Of a stretch of DNA of 64,000 nucleotides, positions 24,644 to 34,239 are shown piece after piece. The stretch is from contig CM043963.1 in the NCBI GenBank assembly GCA_014529385.2, forward strand, positions 872,001 to 936,000, given 5' to 3'. The notes below the pieces were generated by a model that did not search any database, was not told the DNA's origin, and saw nothing but the letters and a program-made list of their open reading frames with translations. Positions within the stretch are counted from its first letter, which is position 1, and each line of letters starts with the position of its first letter. Made by a program: the position numbers and the translations under genes. Origin of the DNA: Adiantum capillus-veneris. Taxonomy: Eukaryota; Streptophyta; Polypodiopsida; Polypodiales; Pteridaceae.

Positions 24644-24949
24644 GAAATCATAGTCTTCCTCGACTATGAGGTAGAAGAGATAAAGCCTTAGTCATTAGTC
24701 AATCTTACTTAGCGGGTAGAGGATCCCTTTTTACCCTACGACATCTTTCCAAGATGGATGACTAATCCATTTGGTGCTTGGGAGACATAGCTGCCGCAAG
24801 CATGTCTGCTCTTTAGTCCATTTCATTCTCCCAAAGTAGAGTGACAAATTCTACTTGGTGTTTGAGAGACGTCGTCATCACAAACATGATTCTAAGCATG
24901 CATACAATTAAATTTGTGCACAATTAAAAAGAGGACTAGTCTTATAAGA

Positions 24950-26401
24950 CAAAAACATGAGTCATTTAAAAGATCCTTGCATCCATCTAGCATCTTTAAA
25001 AGGATAATTTTTGAACTTAATAAGATACCGTCAGATAATCTTACCATGTCATAGTACCTTGTATTCATGCCGAAGGACAACTTCGGGTTGTAGCACCTCT
25101 TCTTGGTCTTCAACTTCGGGAGGGTCTTCAATGATTGGTTCAGTTGGTGGCTCTCCTTTGTAGGGCTTAAGTAGGCTTACATGCAAGGCATTCTGTATGA
25201 GCCAATGGTTGGGCAACATGAGTTGATAAGCCGTCTCATTGATGGGCTTCAAGATTTGTAAAGGACCATAGTATCTTTTTGCTAGTTTAGCATAATACTT
25301 TTGATGGCCCGTAGGATTTTTGCCCGTCGTTTGCCTTAATCAAGCCTTAGGAAACTTGAGTAAGACCCAATCATTTTCTTTGAACATTAAGGCTCCTCTG
25401 TGCTTATCAGCAGCAGCTTTTTGCCTTTGTTGAGAGATGGATATAGCCTCCCTAATCTTTTGAAAAGATTCTTGTAAGTCACGGCTATACTCATTGGCAG
25501 TGAAGATCTTCCCATGTACTTTGAGTAGCAAGGGACTTTTAGGTCTTCCCTCAATGATCTCAAAAGGTGATTTTCCCGTAGAAGTATGTACATTATTATT
25601 GTAGGCATACTCTACAAGAGGTAAGTACTTTTCCCACTGTGAGAGTTGATCTACTTCGGTAACATAAGTCTTGAGTAGATTGAGTATCGTAAGATTTGCT
25701 ATCTCACTTTGGCCATCTGTTTGTGGGTGGTAGGCCGAAGATAAATTCAATCTTGTTCCTAGATTTTCAAAGAGACCTTTCTAGAAATTACTGGTCATTC
25801 TAGGATCTCTATCTGACACGATGGATGTGGGTAATCCATGGTTCTTGAAAATATGAGATATGAAGAGAGTTGCCATTTGATGTGCCTTAATAGTCTTTTT
25901 GACAGGAATAAAATGTGCTTGCTTGCTAAACTTGTCGACTATTGTCCATATTCCTGTATTCCCATGGATAGACTTGGGTAATCCAAAGATGAAATCCATG
26001 GATATACTCTCCCATGGTGAATTTGGAATAGGTAATGGCTGGAGTAATCGAGGTGGCTTCCCTCTATCATACTTGGTCTTTTGGCATACTACACATTTTG
26101 ATACATACTCTTGTATGTCCACTTTCATGGTAGGCCAATAGAAGTACGTCTCTACTCCTCGGAGAGTAGGTTGAATACCTCTATGCCCCGCATATGGAGG
26201 AGCATGGGATTCATACATAACTTTCTCGCGACGGGAATGGGTAACACATAGCCTATTGCCGTGGAGAAGATAACCATCCTGCAAGGTGAATGGTTCCTCT
26301 TTCTTCCCCAAAGCAAGGGCTGACATTATGTCTCTAAAGTCAGGGTCAGTAGCATACTCATCTATCATAGAGGATAGATCATTGTGAGTAGCTATAGACA
26401 C
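24950..26401 (-). pseudogene. Gypsy-2 integrase and chromodomain-like end
   Basis: Open frames 25781-26401, 25340-25750 and 25049-25252 are one reading frame broken by single stops. The HHCC finger is seen (H in AGHRGIQPTLRG, then CVVCQKTK), then the catalytic core: SMDFIFGLPKS (Asp), VSDRDPRMTSNF (Asp) and YHPQTDGQSEIAN (Glu). All three acidic residues are present. The C-terminal part has KRYYGPLQILKPINETAYQL and ALHVSLLKPYKG. Beyond two more stops comes RYLIKFKNYPFKDARWMQ, a chromodomain-like strand pattern typical of chromoviruses. The stops at about 25781, 25337 and 25050 fit TGG-to-TAG and CGA-to-TGA changes. Confidence 0.88.
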
Positions 26402-26416
26402 CGCATTAACTTTTGG

Positions 26417-27660
26417 TCATCGTGAAAGTGCATCGGCAACTTGCTTGTGCTTACTAGCTATGTGAGCAATATGGAAATTAAATTGCGAAAGAAAATTTGC
26501 CCACCTCATTTGTTTGTCGGAAAGCTTGGTTTGTGTCATGAAATACTTGAGACTTTGGTGGTCGGTTCGTAGGATAAATGGAGTCCCCAATAGGTAGTGC
26601 TTCCATTTGTCTAGGGCATGTAGAATAGCTAAAAGCTCTTTCTCATAAATGCCCAAGACTCGTTCATCAATATTGAGCCTTTGGCTCTCATTTGCTATGG
26701 CATGCCCTTCTTGAAGCAAAACTACTCCAAGGCAATCACCACAAGCATCACATTGGACCTCAAATGGCTTTGAGAGATCCGGAAGCACGAGGACTGGTTG
26801 GGAAGTAAGTTTCTCTTTGAGTTTTTCAAAAGAATTTTGCTCCTTAGCAGTCCATACAAACTTAACGTTCTTCTTAGTTAAGTCGTGTAGTGGTCCTGCT
26901 ACTTGAGAGAATTTTGCTATGAAGCGTCTATAGTATGCGCACATACCAACAAAGCTTCTTAGCTCATGTAGATTTCTTGGGTTAGGCCATGCTTTTATTA
27001 CCTCTAACTTTGATGGATCCATTTGGATACCATCTTTAGAGATAATATGACCTAGGTATTGAATCTCTTGAAGGAAGAATTCTCTTTTCTTTTGGTTGAG
27101 ATAAAGCTTGTTCTCCCTCAATGCTTGAAAAATTACTTGGAGATGTTGCTTATGTTCCTCCAAAGACTTGGAGTAGATGATGATATCATCAAAGAACAGT
27201 CCAGTGAATTTACGATATGGTCTAAAAAATTTATCCATCAAACGATTGAACGTAGCTGGTGCATTAGTCAAGCCAAAAGGCATGACTAGATATTCATACA
27301 GACCAAACGTTGTGCGAAACGCGGTCTTTAAGATATCTTCATCCACTATCCTTATTTGATGATAGCCACTCTTAAGGTCAATCCTACTGAAGTAGGTAGA
27401 GCCTTGTAGCTTATCAAACAGATCTTCTACCCGAGGTACGGGAAAATCTGTTTTTGATAGTGATATGGTTTAGTGCTCGATAGTCCACACACATACGGTA
27501 TGTACCATCTTTCTTTTGCACTAAAAGGACTGGAGAACAAAAGGGAGAGGAACTAGGCCTCACCATCCCTTTGTCTACCAGTTCTTGTACTTGCCTCATG
27601 ATCTCCTCTTGTTGAGCTTGTGAGACTCGATAAGGAGGCTTGTTAGGTGGTGAGATTTCA
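26417..27660 (-). pseudogene. Gypsy-2 reverse transcriptase and RNase H
   Basis: The 309-residue open frame 26417-27346 holds the RT palm and RNase H: FGLYEYLVMPFGLTNAPATF, FFDDIIIYSKSLEEHKQHLQ (FxDD active site), YLGHIISKDGIQMDPSKLEV, FVGMCAYYRRFIAKFS, then RNase H with FEVQCDACGDCLGVVLLQEG and ILRTDHQSLKYFMTQ. The N-terminal RT part ([34 protein letters not shown]) is in the next frame, ending near 27414. An extra base in the A run at 27443-27446 causes the break. A stop near 26402-26407 (ALSR-stop-PKVN) separates it from integrase. Catalytic residues look intact. Confidence 0.92.
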
Positions 27661-28420
27661 GGAAGGAGCTCAATGCGATGGTCATTATCCCCTCGTTTTG
27701 GAGGTAAGTCCATAGGGATATCATCGATGACCACATCTTGGAATCTTTTTAGAAAATTAGACAAGTCTAACTCTTCTTGATTCCCATTATTTACATTTGA
27801 TGAAACATTAGTATCTTTTAGAGACTCTTTGACAAAAATCATGTACGCAGAAACTGAGCTCTTCATTGACTTATCAAAATCAAGAGGATTTACAAGTGGA
27901 ATAGTGCGACCATGCTCACTAGCATCTATATACATGTTATTTCCCCTGTAGGTGAAGTAGATTTTCCTTTTAGGGAACTTCATGTTGGCAGCCATGCGAT
28001 CAAACCATGGTGCCCCTAGGATAACATCCTCATGTTGGAGAGGAGAGATGAAGAAGTCTTCTTTGTCGACATAGCTTTGGACATGAAGCCTCAACTTCCA
28101 AATCAAGGGAGTAACGGAGGCTTGTTGTCCCTTGAAAGCTGCATCAGCCACTACTATATCTCCTATCTCAAAAGCTTGAATGCCCAACTTGGTGGCCAAC
28201 TCTATTGATATGAAGTTGAGAGTAGAGCTAGGGTCAAACAAGATAAAGGCATCATGCTCTCTTACCTTTCCCCAAGCATAGGAAAGTGATGATCCTTTGC
28301 AATGAGCATCCTCTTTTGGAGCTTCGATGGTAGAAGCCCTAGGAGTCTCATTGCGAGCATTCTTCTTGGGGCAAGAACGATAGCCATGTCCTTGCTCCCC
28401 ACACTTGAAACACTTATGGT
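27660..28420 (-). pseudogene. Gypsy-2 protease and linker
   Basis: Part of the 275-residue frame 27414-28241. The retropepsin starts near 28245 with [20 protein letters not shown]; the usual D-S/T-G triad reads D-P-S-S here. It continues to [20 protein letters not shown]. An acidic linker ([20 protein letters not shown]) leads to RT. Role: cleavage of the gag-pol polyprotein. Whether D-P-S-S is a lineage variant or damage cannot be settled from one copy. Confidence 0.75.
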
Positions 28421-29714
28421 CCTTGCAAAAAGCTTAAAGATCTTCAGGAGAGAGTTTGTTTTTACCTTTGTAAACTCCCTTCTCCTTGGACCAATTGTTG
28501 TTGTTGTTGGAATTGGCTTGGGAAGTATTTTGAACATTGGTTTTTCCCTTTGCATCATTTTTATCTTTGTTTTCCATGGGCTTGACATTACGTCTAGCCC
28601 CTTGATGGAAATTGATGCGTGAAGCAACCATGGTGTGATGGATTACTTCGCTAATTGTACTAGGCCGTTGAGAGTTGATGTATTCGGCCATCTCTTCAGG
28701 TAGCCCCGCATAGAATTGCTGCTTTTGCTCGGCAAAGTCTATCTTTTGAAAGACAGTAGCCTTGAGATGTAAATCCCAAAACTTGTCTACATATTTGTGG
28801 ATAGACTCATGCGGGAGGAGCTTCAAGCTGCGCCATTCGGTAAGCACTTTGTCCTTTGCATCGCTTGCAAGGAATTGCTTCATGATGGAAACTCGTAGAC
28901 TTTTCCATGTCTTTGGGGATTCACCATCTCCACGAAGGCTAGCCCACCATTGACGAGTTGATTTTTGGAAGTGCATAGCTACATGGCGTAGCTTGGAGGA
29001 CTCTGTGAAGCCCTCATCTCCAAAGGCCGCATCAAATTGCTGGATGAAGGCCAACACTTTGTCGGTAGCACCGAAGGTGCCATCATAAGTGAGAAAAGAG
29101 ATACTCTTTCCTCCGTCCTTGAACTTCTTTAGCTTTTGTGACCTTCGCCATGTAGGAAACGATTTGCGATGTCCTCCCCTCTTCTATTCTCTAGGAGAAT
29201 AGCCATAACTTTCATCGGAAGAGGAGGAAGGTGAAGAAGAAGGAGAAGAGGGTGACCTCTTCCTAGCCCTTTTCTTCCTTTGTTTCCTCTCTTTCCTTTG
29301 AGAGTGATGAGGAGAAGGACTATGTGTTGATCTTTTCCTCTTGGGAGGAGTAGGCGGTCATCTAGACCGCCGTCTTCGTGGAGCCACATCTTCAGAGGAA
29401 CTTAAACTTTCCTTGCTTTCTTGCTCTTTGGATTCCTCCTCTCCAATGGGAGAGAGTCTTCTTTTGGGGGTCTGTTCAAGAGGCCTCCTAAGCTCTCCCT
29501 CCTAAGCACGAAGTTGTTGAGTAACTTCGACTTGCAAAGCAGGGTTTCCCAGAGCTTGCTGCAACCTAGTGACGAGATAATTCACAAACATGGGAGCATC
29601 ATCATTATCACCTTCATGTGCAAAATCAAAGCTATCAATGTTCATTCTACTCTCTTGATTGTTGTCATCCATGTTAACAAAATTTATATATGTACTTAGT
29701 ATATTCTTTGGCAA
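28370..29714 (-). pseudogene. Gypsy-2 gag
   Basis: Read leftward: an N-terminal region from about 29714 or 29672 (MDDNNQESRMNIDSFDF, VNYLVTRLQQALGNPALQVE), then a basic/serine-rich stretch (29129-29470) with three stops, then the 207-residue capsid-like frame 28434-29057. That frame has KVLAFIQQFDAAFGDEGF, TRQWWASLRGDGESPKTW, ESIHKYVDKFWDLHLKA and QQFYAGLPEEMAEYINSQRP. After a stop near 28434 comes the zinc knuckle [17 protein letters not shown] (C-X2-C-X4-H-X4-C). The stops fit CAG-to-TAG, CGA-to-TGA and CAA-to-TAA. Confidence 0.9.
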
Positions 29715-30063
29715 TTCAAAACCTTAGTTGCCACTCCTCTTAGCCTTTGAAAACCGGCTCTTAAGTATCTCTCGGAGTGGTTAATTATAGAGAGTAGAGG
29801 AGTAGGTCTAACATAGCAGAGTTGCCAAGGGCTAGCTCCTTTCAGACTTCTTATGGCTCAATAATGGTAAAGCCATAGGCAAGTCTAAAAAGACTCCATT
29901 ATTAAGTCCAAAGCTCCCGAGGTGTGCACCATCCCCCACATAGTGGGCTCAACAAAACCGATAATAGATCCCAGTTCCACTTACCCTATTATAATTAACA
30001 ACATCAACCATTTATAGGCTACTTAAGGACCTCTCTTCTTAAGCAAGAAAAGAGAAACTAAAT

Positions 30064-30075
30064 GCTCTTATACCA
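30064..30075 (-). other. Gypsy-2 primer-binding site
   Basis: In element sense TGGTATAAGAGC begins one base after the 5-prime LTR end. It differs by one base from TGGTATCAGAGC, the standard plant site complementary to initiator methionine tRNA. Confidence 0.88.
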
Positions 30076-30076
30076 A

Positions 30077-31670
30077 TGTAATGGAATTGGCCTATTTAAC
30101 TTGAGAGTAGCATAAATTAATGAGAGTACTTTTAAGAAATAACTTTGTGAGAATAACGGGTGAACATAATTGAAGATAGCAACATAATCATAGCAATTAG
30201 TTAACTTGGCATGAACAATACTTTTGCAAGAGAGAGAATTTAGAGAACATGACAACAGTTGAGGACCGGATTTATGTGGAGCTGGTCCCCCTCCAATAGG
30301 CATTTGTATTATGATTTCTCCCATTAAGAGAGACTTGTTACAATACAGTCTTTGTGTTCCTTGTGACCTAGGTGATGCAATGAAGATGGAAAGCTTCATG
30401 CATCACAAACATAACGTAAACTTGAAGAAAGCTTTAGCTATCCCAAGATTCAGTCCCAAGACCTCAAACACCTTCGAAGGTGGAGAGAGCTAGCAGGGAA
30501 TGAGGGTAGGGAAGAGGAAGAAGAAACATTTCGTAGGAGAAAGAATTAGTTCCTCACTTATCATAACTCTTGTTGCTAGCATATATAATAGCATAGTAAT
30601 GAAGAAGAAGGAGATGGCAAGCTTAAGCATTGAAGCATGGCTCTTGGTTGGATTTGCACTCCATAGCCAAGAGTGTTGGTGTAGGCTCTCAACCTCTACT
30701 TGCTTGGAGAGGGAGCTCTTGCACTTTGCATAGCACACAATGAGAGTGTTTGTGAGTGTGTGTGGGTGAGTATACCCCCTAAGCAACCCCCTAGCTTGCT
30801 TGTGTCGACCCCCCCTTGTAGCTCATGCTTGAAGCTCATTGGACCCCTCCAGGCCTAGCCAATCATAAGCAGGAGGCATTACAAGCACTAGGGGTATCCT
30901 TGAGACAAGTGTCCCCCTTTCCCCTATGAGAGAGAGGGATAGATAAATGCTAAATCAATTAATTAAATCTCCTAAATTACTATTGGACCCATTGGGTGGC
31001 CAACCAATAGGCTTCAGGCATCTCATGAAGGTAACATAGGTAGGGGCCTGACATGTGTCCTTGCTGCCTCTTCGAGCTTGGGCCTTCCTTGTGTGTGAGA
31101 GTGTGTGTTCTCTCTCTATCCCCTAGGAAAAGGGCTCGCCCCCCCTCTTGTAGGGATAGTTTTGAATTTTAGTGCTCAAGCACCTTAGTTATCAAGCATG
31201 ACAATGCACTTGAACTAGGGGTGTTCCCACAAGCATCTCAGGCAAGCATGTCAAAGCACCTTGAGCACCTTAATCAAGTAGCAACTCAAGCACCTCAAGC
31301 ATGTAGCAGGTCAAGCACCTCAAGCACCTTAATCAAGCACCTCAAGAATGACAAGCACCTCAAGCACGACAAGCACCTCGAGCTTGGGCCGGGTTCCTGC
31401 CTCAAGCTTACCTAAGGTCAAAGGACTTTTACACACATTATTGAAGGTCTTCAATGAAGCTAACCCTAAGGTCTTATGCTCCATTGGTTAGCCTTGCTCT
31501 TTGATAGACCATATCTCATTTGGGCCCCTTTACCATTGGCCCCGTGTTGAGATAGGTCTATAAGCACATATCTATATCTAAACACTTGTTCCCGTTTATT
31601 CTCCCACATTAAGTGATCAATTTAATATGAGAAAATCATTTGGCTTGGTTAGATATTAGATTTTATGACA
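30077..31670 (-). repeat. Gypsy-2 right (5-prime) LTR
   Basis: It spans TGTAATGGAATTGG at 30077 to TTTTATGACA at 31670, the partner of 23030-24630. In element sense it begins TGTCATAA and ends CCATTACA. The transcription promoter should be here, but I cannot pick a convincing TATA box with certainty. Confidence 0.95.
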
Positions 31671-31675
31671 ACTTT
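31671..31675. other. Gypsy-2 target-site duplication, right copy
   Basis: ACTTT directly follows the LTR end ...ATGACA and matches 23025-23029. Confidence 0.93.
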
Positions 31676-32805
31676 CCTATTCCATGCATTACATACCATG
31701 CTTTACTACATACCTTCTTTCCATCAAAAGTAAACTCAAAGCATTCCTCTTCTTGATACTTTCTATGAGCCATGCTCATACAATCCAATACAAATGTGCA
31801 TCGACTAGTGTAGATTTGTCCCCAAAAGTCTGCCCTCTCTTGCATGATTTTGGATTTGTTTCTAATCTGGCAGCATCGCATCTCACAACAATCAATTGTT
31901 GCAACTTTGTGAATGTTTGCAGCATCACATTGTTTGTTGAAAGAATGAGCATTACCTTTTTTTTTTCTAGGCCTAAATCTATGTATAGAACTCCTTTTCT
32001 TACCTGTCCCATCTCTTATATCATAGTCACCGGCAATGGCATCCTTCTCTCTATCATTTTGAGTATGAAGAAGAAGACCTAGTTCTGTACTGGTGGTACC
32101 TTCTTCAAAACTAGTTTCAGTGTTGTTATCTATGCCATCATCCTCATAGTCATCACTGGAAGCATATAAGCTGTCAAGGGAATCTCCCGTTTCTTCCATG
32201 AGGAAATCTTGAATACCCTCAATGGCAGAAGAGGATCCAGTGTCTTTGATCAAGGGCTCACCATTCTCAAATGTGAGCTGCCTAATAGGCCAGCTTACCA
32301 AATTCAAACTTGAAATATCACTTTGATGTGGATGCATCGACCCTTCCATAATGACACTCAAGCTACTCTCACCTAGTTCAGTACAGTTTATATCCTCATA
32401 TGGGTGGACCAGCAATACCACTCCATTACCAAGTTTTGTAGATCTATTGTCAGCCCAAAGGATGACTCTTTTCTCTTTCCAACTCGCTCTATCTATCAAG
32501 CCATCTTCTCTAACAAGAAAATCCTCATCTATTGTGGCAGATTTTCCTCTGTCCATAACAATATTATGCAATGGCCATTTGATGATGCTTCCAACTGCTT
32601 GAGACATGGTTCTTGCATCCATTGTGATGAATGGAATCAAGAAGGTGTCATCAAAACTTTCTAGTACATGTATCTCCACACATGTTATGCCAATCAATTC
32701 AAAACCACAACATTGAGATGCATCAATAGAATGAACAACCCCACGAGCTTTCCTTGTGGAACCATCAACAAGAAACACTAAATCACCTTGTTTTGGAACC
32801 TGCAA
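31671..32805 (-). pseudogene. DUF7869-like transposase-type gene, 5-prime part
   Basis: A 378-residue open stretch read leftward from about 32800 and cut at 31671 by Gypsy-2. The N-terminal part (GDLVFLVDGSTRKARGVVHS, CCGFELIGITCVEIHVLE, ARTMSQAVGSIIKWPLHNIV) follows the pattern of the accessory domain seen in En/Spm-type plant transposase proteins (DUF8039-like; from memory). A Ser/Asp/Glu-rich linker follows. The end has the Cys-rich signature CCEMRCCQIRNKS, RADFWGQIYTSRCTFVLDCM and VCSKAWYVMHGIGK. Exact joining of 31671 to 23029, keeping one ACTTT, continues in frame as GIGK-STFYR. The start near 32805 may be internal: the complement shows TTGCAG before GTTCCAAAAC, a good 3-prime splice site at about 32799, so an upstream exon is likely. 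Confidence 0.78.
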
Positions 32806-34239
32806 TTTTTGAGAAAATCAAGAGATATCAGTAAAATTGTATGTCTGAACATATAACTCAAAATTTAATGCATTCCCAAGATACACTCACAATTTTGGCA
32901 AAATCTTGCATCCCATTCAATTAAGAAAATCTACACTGAGTCAATCCATGGAGGATGGTAGGAGGCTCGAGCTCAAGTTTGAGCCTGTATGTACATCCAA
33001 GTGCTAGAAATATAAAGCTGACAAGAGTTGCAAGATAGGGACTATGTTACATTGCAGAGGCACCCATGGAATTTGATAGGAGGCTTTTTAATGCTTTTAA
33101 AACCTTCTATATTATAATAAGTTTGGATTTTTCTACAGACTGTGATGAGTTCGACGACGGCGCGACAGGTGAGATTCTTTACTCCCGCATCTCCTCGCCC
33201 TCTACGAATCTGCTCGCGGTCCAACAAGGCTCTTTTTCACAACTCTATATTAATTCTCTATCTCTCTCTCTCCCTCTCTCTCTTCTACATTAAAACAGGG
33301 TTTCGGTTTTTGTGCAGAGTGTGAAAAAATTGACGACGACGTGACAGGTATGGCTCTTTACTTTCCCATCTCCCTCTCCTCTATGAATCTATTTGCAGTC
33401 CCAAAACGCTCTACATTAACTCTGTGTGTGTGTGTGTGTGTTCATATCTTTCTGTTTTTTATTGCAAGTGAAGATCTGAGTGCAGTTTAGATTTGAAATT
33501 TGAATTTCAAATTCGAAAGGCTTATCTAGGTGCACTTCTTTTTCTCTCTCTCTCGTGTGTGTGTGTGTGATATATCTTCTTCTAATCTTTCTGTGTAATT
33601 ACCCTCAGCTCCTCTTAATCACTCCCTAATCTCTCTATGTAATCTCCCTTGCCTCCTCTTAATCACTCCCTAATCTCTTCTAATCTCTCTATGTAATCTC
33701 CTTTGCCTCCTCTTAATCACTCCCTAATCTCTCTATATAATCTCCCTTGCTTCCTCTTAATCACTCCCTCCCTTCCTCTTAATCTCTCCTAAACCTGTAT
33801 CTCAAAAGTTCAATCTTCAATATCATTCTACTAGTTTCTAATCTCTATTTAATCTACTTCTAATGACCACTTATACTCATTATTTCTAATCTCTATTAGT
33901 TTCTAATCTCTATTTAATCTACTTCTAATGATTACTAATACTCATTCTATTAGTTTATAATCTCTATTTAATCTACTTCTAATGACTACTTATTGTTTGC
34001 TACCGTCTCCTTGATACACCTTTTAAAATCTATCATTAAGTTAATCAAACTACAACTACGTCTAAAATCACACTCTATAAATTGAAAGTAAGTGGCTATT
34101 CTTTAGTTAGAGTACTTAATCAATAAGTACTTTAATTTACTTTTTTAAAAACTATAATTAAGTAATTAATCTACTTAAAGAAAAAGATAGATAACAACAC
34201 TTACTTGGTTGGGTACTGAGTGTGACATTTCTTTGCTTT
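32806..34239. other. Non-coding, pyrimidine-rich stretch with local repeats
   Basis: No long frame. It carries a diverged duplication of about 95 bases (33135-33230 versus 33315-33410; GACGACG..CGACAGGT, TCTTTACT, CTCTACGAATCTG/CTCTATGAATCTA). (CT) and (TG) short runs follow at about 33257-33283 and 33424-33441. It lies upstream of the minus-strand DUF7869-like gene and could include its first exon or leader. Confidence 0.5.
33600..33995. repeat. Pyrimidine-rich tandem repeats
   Basis: At 33600-33790 there are three to four units of about 50-60 bases with CCTCTTAATCACTCCCTAAT and CTCTCTATGTAATCTCC. At 33835-33990 there are about three units of about 60-65 bases with TCTAATCTCTATTTAATCTA and CTTCTAATGA(C/T)(C/T)ACT. 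Confidence 0.8.

Larger units (their letters stand above)
23030..31670 (-). mobile_element. Gypsy-2: near-complete chromovirus-type Ty3/gypsy element
   Basis: An 8.6-kb minus-strand LTR retrotransposon with two full LTRs (1601 and 1594 bases), a primer-binding site, polypurine tract, gag with zinc knuckle, protease, RT, RNase H, integrase, and a chromodomain-like end. It is flanked by a perfect ACTTT duplication and sits inside the DUF7869-like gene. Coding damage is light: about eight to ten nonsense codons and one obvious one-base indel. This suggests a fairly recent insertion, although the LTRs already differ at a few percent by eye. Confidence 0.95.
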
